Positions 44,208-52,227 of a DNA stretch of 64,000 nt are shown one piece after another (positions within the stretch are counted from its first letter, which is position 1; every line of letters starts with the position of its first letter). Below the pieces are notes generated by a model. It did no database searches. It was not told the DNA's origin and saw nothing but the letters and a program-made list of their open reading frames with translations. The DNA is from Haemophilus haemolyticus_L (lineage in GTDB: Bacteria; Pseudomonadota; Gammaproteobacteria; Enterobacterales; Pasteurellaceae): NCBI RefSeq assembly GCF_003490595.1, contig NZ_QQGY01000007.1:84210-148209 (forward strand), read 5' to 3'. The translations under genes were made by a program, and so were the position numbers.

Positions 44208-44987
44208 TTATTTAAAGGATTGTTTTCGATATTGTATCGGACTCAGTCCTTTTAATTTTAGTTGAATCCGTCGATGATTATAGTAATCCAAATAATCTCT
44301 GACAGCATCAACTATCTCTTCTTTTGTTTTAAATTCCCGACCATAAAAGCATTCCGTTTTTAATCGCCCAAAGAAACTTTCCATCGCGGCATTGTCCAAG
44401 CAATTCCCTTTTCTCGACATACTTTGAATGATGCCATGTTCAGCTAAAATTCGACGATAAGCCACCATTTGATATTGCCATCCCTGGTCTGAATGTAAAA
44501 TGACACCACAAGCTTTATTTAATCCTTTGACGGCTTGCATTAACATGTCCTCTACTTGCGCCCAGTTTGGGGAATAGCTGAGGTTATAGGAGACTATCTC
44601 ATTGTTAAATAAGTCTAAAATTGGGGATAAATAGACTTTACTTCCATCTTTCGCCTTAAACTCGGTGATATCAGTTACCCATTTTTGTTTCGGGGCCGTT
44701 GCACTAAAATCGCGTTCAAGATGATTTGGGGCTATAACCCCTATCGTGCCTCGATAGGTCGTAAATTTCTTGCTTTTTCTTGACCGCACTTGAAGCCCAA
44801 GTGTCTGCATTAAACGTTGGACTTTTTTATGATTTACGCCTGGCAAGCAGGCATGAACGCGTCGATAGCCATAATCAGGATGATTGGCTTTGATGCGTTT
44901 AATAGCCTTTTTCAGCGGCTCATCCTTATCCAGTTTAATCTGAAGTTTTGCAAAAAACGTACTACGCGCTAACTGTGCAAAGCCCAA
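44208..44987 (-). CDS. IS3-family transposase OrfB (DDE integrase domain)
   Basis: 259 residues from a TTG at 44987. HTH_21 region (KAIKRIKANHPDYGYRRVHA) then an rve core with DDE residues in WVTDITEF, HSDQGWQY and NAAMESFFGRLKTE. Its frame is open upstream and lies -1 relative to orfA, so the active enzyme is probably an OrfAB fusion; I could not find a classical A6G slippery site in the overlap. Confidence 0.92.
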   Translation of the reverse strand: MGFAQLARSTFFAKLQIKLDKDEPLKKAIKRIKANHPDYGYRRVHACLPGVNHKKVQRLMQTLGLQVRSRKSKKFTTYRGTIGVIAPNHLERDFSATAPKQKWVTDITEFKAKDGSKVYLSPILDLFNNEIVSYNLSYSPNWAQVEDMLMQAVKGLNKACGVILHSDQGWQYQMVAYRRILAEHGIIQSMSRKGNCLDNAAMESFFGRLKTECFYGREFKTKEEIVDAVRDYLDYYNHRRIQLKLKGLSPIQYRKQSFK

Positions 44988-45013
44988 AAGCCATTTTAAC
45001 GGATAGCGTGTTC

Positions 45014-45385
45014 TTAACCTTTGGATAATTTCCGTTGCTCGGCTTCGTCCTGAAGTCTGAGCCTTCTCAACTCCTTTAGGTAGGCTACCTCCGCTTCAAG
45101 CTGTAAAATTCTCAAACGTAAACGCTCTTCTTCAGTTTTGGGTGGCGGTGGCATTCTGGCATATTTGGGTTTCATCGGCGGTAGTCCTGATGGTTTGCGG
45201 GGAATCAGTCCTTTTATGCCACTTTTTTCAAACCGTTTCAACCATGTCCCGACTAAGGCGTTGGAAGGAATATTGTAAAAACGCGCGGCTTCTCTAATAC
45301 TCATTTTTCGATTCAGAATAGGTTGAAGAACCTGTAATTTAAATTCGATTGTGTAGTGTCTACCCATAAAAAATCTGCACCTCAA
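45014..45385 (-). CDS. IS3-family OrfA (HTH protein)
   Basis: 123 residues. HTH near the N-terminus (MSIREAARFYNIPSNALVGT) and a C-terminal leucine zipper (RLRILQLEAEVAYLKELRRL), the usual OrfA layout for end recognition and multimerisation. Reading begins with MRCRFFMGRHYTIEFKLQVL; the ATG at residue 7 (45367) is a likely alternative start. Confidence 0.9.
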   Translation of the reverse strand: MRCRFFMGRHYTIEFKLQVLQPILNRKMSIREAARFYNIPSNALVGTWLKRFEKSGIKGLIPRKPSGLPPMKPKYARMPPPPKTEEERLRLRILQLEAEVAYLKELRRLRLQDEAEQRKLSKG

Positions 45386-45788
45386 TTGTTGGTTTGTTTA
45401 GTCCAACTTTTGGGGTGCAGATCAAAATGACCGCACTTTTTGCACAACAAAAAGAAGGATTACTCAATAAGCTAGCAGATAAAGCTGACCAACTCAAAAA
45501 CGGCTTACTGGTCGGCTATCCACAAACCGAAATTGAAAGCTTCTATCGCCAAGAGAAAGAAGCACTGGCAAGACAAGCGAACCCAAAAGCTGAAACGCCG
45601 ATGTTAGAACAAATCGCGCGTGTGCGTGGAATACCTTTATATTTGCTGATTGAAAAAGTGATTGAAAAATCCGCTCAGTTTGCGGTGGCGATTGGCATCA
45701 TTATTGGGCAACGTCAGGCATTTGAAGATCGTTTGTTGGCTTTAAAAACCCCTGAGGAATTAACCGCACTTGAACGGGAGATTGAGCA

Positions 45789-46073
45789 ATGGCAATTCCA
45801 AGCAAACTAAAACGCTATGGCTATCACATTATTATCGCCTTAGACCAGTTGTTTAACGCTATAACGGGAGGGGCAGCGGACGAGACACTTTCCAGCCGCA
45901 CTTATCGAGGTGCGATATTAGCAGATAAACCGAAAAAACGCTGGCGTGTGTTGTATCGTGTGATTAACGCCCTCTTTTTTGATGTAAACCATTGTAAAGC
46001 ATCCTATGAAAGTGAGCTGTCAGGCAAACAGCACGATGAGCGGTTTAGTGAGGTGCATCATGCAAGAAATTAA
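45789..46073 (+). CDS. Conserved small phage protein near the tail fibre
   Basis: 94 residues. The pattern ALDQLFNAITGGAADETLSS / RWRVLYRVINALFFDVNHC is a recurring small protein of P2- and Mu-like phages, usually annotated as hypothetical. No catalytic motif. Overlaps the end of the split fibre-assembly gene by 22 bp. Confidence 0.8.
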   Translation: MAIPSKLKRYGYHIIIALDQLFNAITGGAADETLSSRTYRGAILADKPKKRWRVLYRVINALFFDVNHCKASYESELSGKQHDERFSEVHHARN

Positions 46074-46407
46074 CTTTGATTGGGTTCGCGGTGACGATGA
46101 AACGGAAACGTTAATTTTTACCGATGACGACAATGCGCCTGTTGATTTTACAGATTGCCATTTTGATTGCGATATTGTGCCAGTAAGCAAAGGTGAGCGT
46201 ATTCGCCTATCTAGCACAAATGGGAGCATATCGGTAAAAAACAATGAAGTGACGCTTATCATCTCACATGATAAAACCGAGCAAGTCGATTGGGTGCAAG
46301 CTAAATGGGATTTGCAACAAACCAATGGGCAAGGGCTCGTCAAAACCCTGTGCGGGGGGAAGATAACTCTCCGTAAGGATATTACCTATGACGTGTCTCA
46401 ACGCTAA
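46060..46407 (+). CDS. Phage protein of unknown function (beta-rich)
   Basis: 115 residues from ATG 46060 (MQEINFDWVRGDDETETLIF). The WxRGDD opening followed by a beta-sandwich-like body is common in phage tail-distal or fibre-adjacent genes; I cannot name the family. Overlaps both neighbours (14 and 20 bp). Confidence 0.75.
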   Translation: MQEINFDWVRGDDETETLIFTDDDNAPVDFTDCHFDCDIVPVSKGERIRLSSTNGSISVKNNEVTLIISHDKTEQVDWVQAKWDLQQTNGQGLVKTLCGGKITLRKDITYDVSQR

Positions 46408-46585
46408 ACCAAAAAACAAAATCAAGGTGCAACTACAATCTAAGCCCATTATTTCCGTTGCACTCAAACCCAAAACCAAAATTAATATCACGGTGGCTAA
46501 AGGATTTAAGGTGATACAAGCCGAAAATCCCATTATTCCAACGCTACCTGATTTAATTCTCAACTATAAAATAGGACGACTATGA
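46388..46585 (+). CDS. Small basic phage protein, unknown
   Basis: 65 residues, Lys-rich with alternating beta pattern (NKIKVQLQSKPIISVALKPK). Sits in the same overlapping chain (20 and 4 bp). No family recognised. Confidence 0.65.
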   Translation: MTCLNAKPKNKIKVQLQSKPIISVALKPKTKINITVAKGFKVIQAENPIIPTLPDLILNYKIGRL

Positions 46586-46908
46586 CAACACAAACAATCC
46601 AGCAATTATTAACCGAATTTGCAACGTATTTAGGCGAGCAAGACAAAGCGATTTTGGCTCAAATTGAGGCAAAGATAACCCAGCTTAAAAATGACCTGTT
46701 AGGCGGTGAGGTGTCAGCCGATTTAGACACATTCCGTGAGCTTGCAGAGGAATTACGCAAACTCAAAGCAAGTGGAAGCAGTGCACCAGAGGCATTAACC
46801 ACTAAACTCACGGAATTTAAACAAAGTTTAGATGGCGTGATTGAGCAAATTAATGCCCTAAAAGCAATGGACTTAATGGCAGCTTATCAAAAAGGTAAAA
46901 ATAGCTAA
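46582..46908 (+). CDS. Helical phage protein, probable tail-tip/fibre chaperone
   Basis: 108 residues, almost entirely amphipathic helix (TIQQLLTEFATYLGEQDKAI; DTFRELAEELRKLKASGSSA), reminiscent of coiled-coil fibre-adaptor proteins. No family recognised; the suggested role is from position only. Stop overlaps the next start (TAATG). Confidence 0.65.
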   Translation: MTTQTIQQLLTEFATYLGEQDKAILAQIEAKITQLKNDLLGGEVSADLDTFRELAEELRKLKASGSSAPEALTTKLTEFKQSLDGVIEQINALKAMDLMAAYQKGKNS

Positions 46909-47567
46909 TGGACCTTTTGCAACAACTGCCCGAGGTCATCGAGCAAATCGGGCGAGATATTAAAGCCATAACCGTTGTGCTTGGTAGCGGTCGCCCTGAT
47001 AAGCCCGAAACCACAGGTGGCAAAATAAAAGGGAATGAGCCGAATGGCACCATTTATGAATCATCAGATGGTGGTAATGTTGGTGCCTGGAAATGGCAAA
47101 AACGCAACGGAAAATGGGTAGTGACAGATGGTGATACAGGTTTAGTTAATGCTGTAACTAAAAACCTAAAACCTAGTGCTTACATTAAACTCCGCAGGCA
47201 AGGCAACCTTGTATCATGCCACATGGGCGGGTTATCTTGGGGATTGTTCGGCTATTTAGGTAAGAAGGAATCAGGATTTAGCCCACGACAAGCAGGTCGA
47301 GTTGATGTTATCGGCCCAGGGGAGATTCCTCTTGGATTTAGATCTGACGACTCGTGTGGGTTCAGCCTGTTTGATGATGATACAAATAGGGCTGTTGCTG
47401 GTGTTTATGTTGGAGGGGTTGGCGATTCCAATTTTATGCGCTTTACCCCATACCACGCAGACCCTAAAGTAAAAGGCAATGATGCAATACCTGACATTGG
47501 GCCAAAAAACCTAAGACCGCAAGCAATGGTTTGGGTAACCTCAGACCCTTGGCCTGATAGGGTTTAA
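46908..47567 (+). CDS. Phage protein, possible receptor-binding or tail-tip protein
   Basis: 219 residues: short N-terminal helix (LLQQLPEVIEQIGRDIKAIT), a Gly-rich linker (RPDKPETTGGKIKGNEPNGT), then a beta-rich C-terminal domain. The helix-linker-beta layout resembles a trimeric tail-tip protein. Last gene before a terminator. No family recognised. Confidence 0.6.
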   Translation: MDLLQQLPEVIEQIGRDIKAITVVLGSGRPDKPETTGGKIKGNEPNGTIYESSDGGNVGAWKWQKRNGKWVVTDGDTGLVNAVTKNLKPSAYIKLRRQGNLVSCHMGGLSWGLFGYLGKKESGFSPRQAGRVDVIGPGEIPLGFRSDDSCGFSLFDDDTNRAVAGVYVGGVGDSNFMRFTPYHADPKVKGNDAIPDIGPKNLRPQAMVWVTSDPWPDRV

Positions 47568-47570
47568 GAC

Positions 47571-47598
47571 AAACGGCGGGTGATTCCGCCGTTTTTTT
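47571..47598 (+). terminator. Terminator of the fibre operon
   Basis: AAACGGCGG-GTGATT-CCGCCGTTT followed by TTTT. Confidence 0.92.
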
Positions 47599-47727
47599 AT
47601 CCGTCCGACTCTACCTAACCGCCCTTTGTTAGTTTCAATACCACAACGCCAAGCGCTACCCCTCGATTTTAAATCCTTACAAAATAGCCACATCTTTTCA
47701 AACCATAGAAACCATAGGGCTAAAATT

Positions 47728-48822
47728 ATGTCTGATGAATATCTCCATGGGGTCAAGGTAACGGAAATTTCCGAAGCCTTGCGAACACTCACCACATCAT
47801 CCACCGCAGTTATCGGTTTAGTGGCAACCGCACCTGATGCAGATGCATCGGTTTTCCCACTCAACAAACCCACTCTTTTAACTGGCATCACTGCCGAAAT
47901 GCAAGCCAAAGCAGGTAAAAAAGGCACGCTATCTCGTGCGCTAGATGGCATTGCGGACATTGTGAACTGTAAAGTTGTCGTCATTCGCGTGGAAGAAAAC
48001 GAAGATGAAAGCACCATGAAAGCCAATGTGATTGGCTCAGTCGATAATGAAGGCAATTACACTGGCCTAAAAGCGTTCCTCGTATCTGCTGCAGTTTGTG
48101 GCGTTAAACCTCGTATTTTCTGTATCCCGAAATATGACAGCCAAGACGTAACTACTGAATTGTTAAGAGTGGCGAAAAAATTGAATGGCTTTGTGTATGC
48201 ATCGTGCGGTTCAGCGAAAACCAAACAAACCGAAGTGGATTATGCCGTTGTACGTGCGGCGGCAATGCGTGCATATCAAGACAAAGAATACGGCTGGCAC
48301 ACCTCAATTTCAAACAAAGGTTTAACTGGCGTGACAGGTGTCACCAAGCCAGTTTCATTTGATATTAACGACAGTGCAACCGACGTTAATTATCTCAACG
48401 AACAAGGCATTACTTGTTGTGTAAACCACAATGGCTTTAAGTTCTGGGGATTACGCACTCGTTCGGCTGACAAATTATTTATCTACGAAAACTACACTCG
48501 CACGGCACAAGTGTTGAAAGACACCATTGCACAATCCTTTGACTGGGCGATGGATAAAGACATCTCCGTGAATCTTGTGAAAGAAATCGTGGAAGCGATC
48601 AACGCAAAATGGCGTGAATATGTGGCGCAAGGTTATTTAATCGGCGGTAAAGCATTTATCAATGCCAACTTAAACACTGCCGCAACCTTAAAAGATGCAA
48701 AATTGCTTGTATCTTATGACTACTGCCCTGTTCCACCGTTAGAACAACTTGGTTTCAACCAATACATCAGCGATGAATACCTTGTGGAATTTGCCGCAAA
48801 CATTGCAAAAGTAGGAGCGTAA
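47728..48822 (+). CDS. Contractile tail sheath protein (P2 gpFI-like)
   Basis: 364 residues from ATG 47728 (MSDEYLHGVKVTEISEALRT). Typical sheath features: VIGLVATAPDADASVFPLN, YGWHTSISNKGLTGVTG and C-terminal YDYCPVPPLEQLGF. The long leader frame upstream is not part of the family. Forms the contractile sheath around FII tubes. Confidence 0.95.
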   Translation: MSDEYLHGVKVTEISEALRTLTTSSTAVIGLVATAPDADASVFPLNKPTLLTGITAEMQAKAGKKGTLSRALDGIADIVNCKVVVIRVEENEDESTMKANVIGSVDNEGNYTGLKAFLVSAAVCGVKPRIFCIPKYDSQDVTTELLRVAKKLNGFVYASCGSAKTKQTEVDYAVVRAAAMRAYQDKEYGWHTSISNKGLTGVTGVTKPVSFDINDSATDVNYLNEQGITCCVNHNGFKFWGLRTRSADKLFIYENYTRTAQVLKDTIAQSFDWAMDKDISVNLVKEIVEAINAKWREYVAQGYLIGGKAFINANLNTAATLKDAKLLVSYDYCPVPPLEQLGFNQYISDEYLVEFAANIAKVGA

Positions 48823-48825
48823 AAA

Positions 48826-49332
48826 ATGGCATTACCTCGTAAACTCAAATTAATGAATTTTTTGGCTGACGGTAATTCTTACCGTGGCCAAGTCACCGAA
48901 ATCACTCAACCTAAATTAGCCATGAAACTGGAAGAATACCGTGCAGGCGGTATGTTTGGTCCAGTAAAAGTGAATTTAGGCATGGAAGGCTTGGAAGCGC
49001 AATTCAAGATGGGCGGTTATATGACTGAGCTTATCAAAGAATTTGGCGGAAAAATTGACGGCACGGCATTACGTTTTGCGGGAGCCTATCAACAAGACGA
49101 CACCGAAGAAGTGGTTTCAATCGAACTGGTAATGCGCGGTCGTTTCGGTGAGATTGACAACGGCACCAGTAAATCGGGCGATGATACCGAACAAAGCTAC
49201 ACCGTGCCATTAACCTACTACAAAATCATCGAAAACGGCAAAGACCTCGCGGAAATTGACTTAATCAATTCCGTTTTCATTGTTGGCGGTACTGATCGTT
49301 TAGCAGAACACCGCGCAGCAATCGGCATTTAA
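48826..49332 (+). CDS. Tail tube protein (P2 gpFII-like)
   Basis: 168 residues, gpFII family (MALPRKLKLMNFLADGNSYR; GPVKVNLGMEGLEAQFKMGG; YYKIIENGKDLAEIDLINSV). Forms the inner tube. Directly after the sheath gene. Confidence 0.95.
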   Translation: MALPRKLKLMNFLADGNSYRGQVTEITQPKLAMKLEEYRAGGMFGPVKVNLGMEGLEAQFKMGGYMTELIKEFGGKIDGTALRFAGAYQQDDTEEVVSIELVMRGRFGEIDNGTSKSGDDTEQSYTVPLTYYKIIENGKDLAEIDLINSVFIVGGTDRLAEHRAAIGI

Positions 49333-49416
49333 TTCACACACCTTGCCCCGAAAGGGGCTTTTATTAAATCCCCCTCCCCTCTTTACAAAAAAGAGGGATT
49401 TTAAAGGAAACATAAA

Positions 49417-49716
49417 ATGAAAACAGAAAACACCAAAATTATCACCTTAACCAACCCTATTACTCGCGGCGAAAACCAAATCACGGAAATCACTGTCAAT
49501 AAACCAACGGTGCCCGCATTAAAAGGCTTAAAGATGTTTGATGTGTTGCAAATGGATGTGGACGCATTACAAGTATTACTAGCACGTGTCACCACTCCTG
49601 TTTTGCATAAATCAGATTTTGTCACCATGGAAGTGGTGGACTTCACCGAACTTGCTGCGGCGGCTGTCGGTTTTTTAGGGAAGAACTCGGAAGTGGAAAC
49701 CGAAGCGACCGAGTAA
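49417..49716 (+). CDS. Tail assembly chaperone E
   Basis: 99 residues of the P2 gpE / TAC family (ITLTNPITRGENQITEITVN, VPALKGLKMFDVLQMDVDAL). With its -1 frameshift extension E+E' it chaperones the tape measure. AAAGGAAA precedes the ATG. A T-TTT-TTA heptamer lies at 49671-49677 in the correct phase. Confidence 0.9.
   Translation: MKTENTKIITLTNPITRGENQITEITVNKPTVPALKGLKMFDVLQMDVDALQVLLARVTTPVLHKSDFVTMEVVDFTELAAAAVGFLGKNSEVETEATE
49671..49677 (+). promoter_or_regulatory. Programmed -1 frameshift heptamer (E to E')
   Basis: T TTT TTA occurs in the zero frame of E as GGT TTT TTA. A -1 slip continues AGG GAA GAA ... without a stop and enters the E' frame at its ATG (49716), giving a fused product of about 148 residues. 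P2 uses a T6G slip at the equivalent place. Confidence 0.8.
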
Positions 49717-49862
49717 TGATTGCCGCAACAGTGGAAGATGCTATGGCAGACATTGCCATCATCTTCCACTGGCAACCACAAGCCTTTGAGCAAATGACAT
49801 TTGCCGAATTAATGACATGGCGAGAAAAAGCAAGGGAACGAAATGAAACAGAAAATGATTGA
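49716..49862 (+). CDS. GpE family protein / E' extension
   Basis: 48 residues if started at 49716 (MIAATVEDAMADIAIIFHWQ), with the GpE family core ADIAIIFHWQPQAFEQMTFA. Its ATG overlaps the E stop (TAATG). It is probably made mainly as the C-terminal part of the -1 frameshift fusion with E, as in P2. Confidence 0.85.
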   Translation: MIAATVEDAMADIAIIFHWQPQAFEQMTFAELMTWREKARERNETEND

Positions 49863-49968
49863 TTATGTATTAAATATGCCACGGCATATTGTATGGAGTG
49901 GGCTGTTAATCTCACTTGTTGTTTTTTGGTTGCTTGTGATTTTCGGCATTGCATTTCTCTTTCGCTAA
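49843..49968 (+). CDS. Small membrane protein, unknown
   Basis: 41 residues, MKQKMIDYVLNMPRHIVWSG followed by one TM helix. It overlaps the E' gene by 20 bp. Small single-TM proteins in this position occur in related phages; function unknown. Confidence 0.55.
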   Translation: MKQKMIDYVLNMPRHIVWSGLLISLVVFWLLVIFGIAFLFR

Positions 49969-49974
49969 TTCACC

Positions 49975-50017
49975 AAGTGCGGTCAGAAATCACGGGATTT
50001 TTTGACCGCACTTTTCT
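49975..50017 (+). terminator. Inverted uptake-core pair before gene U
   Basis: AAGTGCGGTCA and TGACCGCACTT as inverted arms separated by about 19 nt, with TTTCTTT after. A probable partial terminator; such pairs are Haemophilus-typical and rare in phage. Confidence 0.5.
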
Positions 50018-50029
50018 TTAGGATTATTT

Positions 50030-50467
50030 ATGTTCCAAAACTTCGCACTTGCCACATTGGGCATGTTTGTGTTCACTCGGCAAACCGTGCCTTTTCAAAG
50101 TTTAGACCGCACATCAAATTGGCGGCATCCAACTAATGCCATTGTTGGAGCAATGCCAAAAACACAATTCACCGGTAAAGAAAGCGAAACTGTGACGATT
50201 AGTGGCAGATTAATCCCAGAAATCACAGGCGGCAGATTTTCCATTAAGGCCCTGGAATTAATGGCAGACAGTGGCGGTGCATTTCCGCTGATTGACGGTG
50301 CAACCTTTGAAATTATTGGTTTTTTTGTAATTGAAAACGTACAAGAAACCCGAACAGAATTTTTTGGCGATGGTGCACCTCGTGCGATTGATTTCAGCAT
50401 GAGCTTAAAACGCACCGATGACCCGATGTTAATCGCCATTGCAGAGAGTTTAATGAGTAGCCTTTAA
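50030..50467 (+). CDS. Tail protein U (P2 gpU-like)
   Basis: 145 residues, gpU family (ALATLGMFVFTRQTVPFQSL; NAIVGAMPKTQFTGKESETV; DGAPRAIDFSMSLKRTDD). Tail tube tip/terminator. Stop overlaps the D start (TAATG). Confidence 0.93.
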   Translation: MFQNFALATLGMFVFTRQTVPFQSLDRTSNWRHPTNAIVGAMPKTQFTGKESETVTISGRLIPEITGGRFSIKALELMADSGGAFPLIDGATFEIIGFFVIENVQETRTEFFGDGAPRAIDFSMSLKRTDDPMLIAIAESLMSSL

Positions 50468-51660
50468 TGTTTGATTTCAATCTTAACGACAATCACCGCA
50501 CGCCCGCTTTTAAAGTGCAGATCACCACGAAAGAAAAAAAGCAGCAAGACATCACGCAAGTGATTTCGAGCCGTTTAATTAGTTTGTCTTTAACAGATAA
50601 TCGAGGATTGGAAGCGGACACACTAGACTTAGAATTATCCGACCATGACGGCAAACTCGCCTTACCGCCACGCAATGCCACAATCCAAGTTGCGCTAGGT
50701 TGGAAAGGCAAGCCGCTGATTGACAAAGGGCAATATTCAGTGGATGAAGTGCAATTTTCAGGCGGTGCAGGATCGGCAGACCGATTAACCATCAGAGCAA
50801 GAGCAGCAGATTTAAAAGGCTCATTTTCCGAACAAAAAGAGCGCTCATTTGATAAAAAAACGTTGGGCGAAATTATTGACACTATCGCCAAAGAGAACCA
50901 ACTCAAAAGCCAGTGTGAGAAAAAACTAGCAAATACGTTTATCGCACACATTGACCAAACCAACGAAAGCGACATTAATCTATTAAGCCGACTGGCAGAA
51001 GAACACGGGGCGATGTGCACCGTTAAAAATGGCACGCTATTATTTATGCCACTAGGACAAGGCAAAACAGCCTCAGGCAAACCGATTCCACTACGAAAAA
51101 TCACTCGCAAAAGTGGTGACAGCTACACTTTCTCCATTGCCGAAAGTGAAAACTACAAAGCCGTGAGGGCGTATTGGCACGATACGGACACAGGCAAACG
51201 TGGCGAGATTATCGTAGATAAAAATACTAAGATAGTGAAAAAACAGCGTATGACGAAAGGGAGAACGCTAGCAGATGGTACAGTAAAGGGCAGACGATTA
51301 ACGAAAATAAAATATAAAACCATTGAACAAAAAGCCCCTGTTGAAAGTGACAATGATAAAATTAAAACCCTTCGTGTTACTTATCCTTCAGAAGCGAGAG
51401 CCATCACTGCCGCCAAGTCTGCTTTTGATAAGCTAAAACGTGGCGTGGCGACATTTAGCCTAAATCTTGCCTTTGGCGAACCCGATTTAATCCCAGAAAC
51501 GCCGATTGAGCTGTCAGGCTTTAAAGCCGAAATTGACGCAACCAACTGGCTAATCACCAAAGTGACACACAATCTTTCAGACGGCGGACTCACGAGCCAA
51601 ATTGAATGTGAATTGAAAGTAGAAGAAGATGAAGTGGAAGTGAAAAAAGAGAAAAAATAA
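50467..51660 (+). CDS. Late control protein D / tail hub
   Basis: 397 residues, gpD family (RLISLSLTDNRGLEADTLDL; DHDGKLALPPRNATIQVALG; CTVKNGTLLFMPLGQ). Despite the name it is the baseplate hub (gp27-like). Acidic/Lys-rich tail. Last gene of the late tail operon; the ATPase/STAS-like cargo operon converges on it from the right. Confidence 0.93.
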   Translation: MFDFNLNDNHRTPAFKVQITTKEKKQQDITQVISSRLISLSLTDNRGLEADTLDLELSDHDGKLALPPRNATIQVALGWKGKPLIDKGQYSVDEVQFSGGAGSADRLTIRARAADLKGSFSEQKERSFDKKTLGEIIDTIAKENQLKSQCEKKLANTFIAHIDQTNESDINLLSRLAEEHGAMCTVKNGTLLFMPLGQGKTASGKPIPLRKITRKSGDSYTFSIAESENYKAVRAYWHDTDTGKRGEIIVDKNTKIVKKQRMTKGRTLADGTVKGRRLTKIKYKTIEQKAPVESDNDKIKTLRVTYPSEARAITAAKSAFDKLKRGVATFSLNLAFGEPDLIPETPIELSGFKAEIDATNWLITKVTHNLSDGGLTSQIECELKVEEDEVEVKKEKK

Positions 51661-51699
51661 AGCGGTCGATTGACCACTATTTTAAATGGATTAATAAAG

Positions 51700-52227
51700 T
51701 TATTGACTTTTTAACCAAGAATTATAGTTATTTTCAACATCTTGATATATTTCATTTCTTAATTCATTTAGTTGTCGATTTAATTCTTTATAATCAGAAT
51801 GACTATCTTCAAATATATCTATTGGTGAAGAACGTAATTTTGTCAATGATTCATTAGAAATAAACTGACAATTTTCTTTGAAAATTTTTTCTAGTTGATT
51901 AGCTTTTAACTCAATTGTAGTTACTTTAGTTGTTATAAAATTTTCTATATCATCTATTGACGTTGAACGTTTCTCAACTAATTCTAGCAACTCACGAAAA
52001 AAAGTATCAATAAGATTTGTGATAAAATCTTTATTTTTGATAATTTCACTACGTTTAAAGCTACGAGTGTTTAAATACGAAGAAATAGACCAGCCAACTG
52101 CTGTTATTATAGATGAGGCTAAAATTGCAAAATGTTCACTCATATTACTATCTTGAGTAGAGAGCCGGACCATATAAAGAACGGCTAGAATTAAAAATGA
52201 ATACAATAAAAATGATTTAATCTTCAT
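51700..52227 (-). CDS. Membrane protein with coiled coil, third gene of the cargo operon
   Basis: 175 residues from ATG 52227. Two hydrophobic segments (about 3-20, IKSFLLYSFLILAVLYMV, and about 35-55, ILASSIITAVGWSISSYL) followed by a long charged helical region (LLELVEKRSTSIDDIENFIT; YKELNRQLNELRNEIYQDVE). Overlaps the STAS-like gene by 11 bp with AGGGG upstream, so translation is coupled. No family recognised. A membrane effector or anchor of the ATPase/STAS-like pair is the simplest reading; inference. Confidence 0.75.
   Translation of the reverse strand: MKIKSFLLYSFLILAVLYMVRLSTQDSNMSEHFAILASSIITAVGWSISSYLNTRSFKRSEIIKNKDFITNLIDTFFRELLELVEKRSTSIDDIENFITTKVTTIELKANQLEKIFKENCQFISNESLTKLRSSPIDIFEDSHSDYKELNRQLNELRNEIYQDVENNYNSWLKSQ

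Larger units (their letters stand above)
44183..45423 (-). mobile_element. IS3-family (IS150-like) insertion sequence, 1,241 bp
   Basis: Ends are imperfect inverted repeats, GATCTGACCCCAAAAAGTTA at the left and the complement of GATCTGCACCCCAAAAGTTG at the right. They are flanked by a 5-bp target duplication AAAAT (44178-44182 and 45424-45428). It carries orfA and orfB in -1 register. It appears intact and recent, since the target gene is otherwise open on both sides. Confidence 0.93.
43818..45810 (+). pseudogene. Tail fibre assembly protein, split by an IS3-family element
   Basis: The 5' part (43818-44182) encodes 121 residues with the assembly family's middle/C-terminal pattern (YLDTPPQPKQGFVIVRADNS, WNGTAWVKDEAKM). 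The 3' part (45429-45810) continues in the same frame as TALFAQQKEGLLNKLADKAD. Removing the IS (44183-45423) and one AAAAT copy restores a 248-residue open frame. The IS supplies an early stop two codons in (ATC TGA). The protein helps fold or attach fibres, so the prophage may make fibre-defective particles. Confidence 0.9.

Noticed and set aside
45394..45810. Independent gene right of the IS
   Set aside because: Its frame is the continuation of the fibre-assembly gene; the apparent start lies in IS sequence.
50493..51110. Long minus-strand frame under gene D
   Set aside because: Antisense to the recognised D gene; no family pattern.
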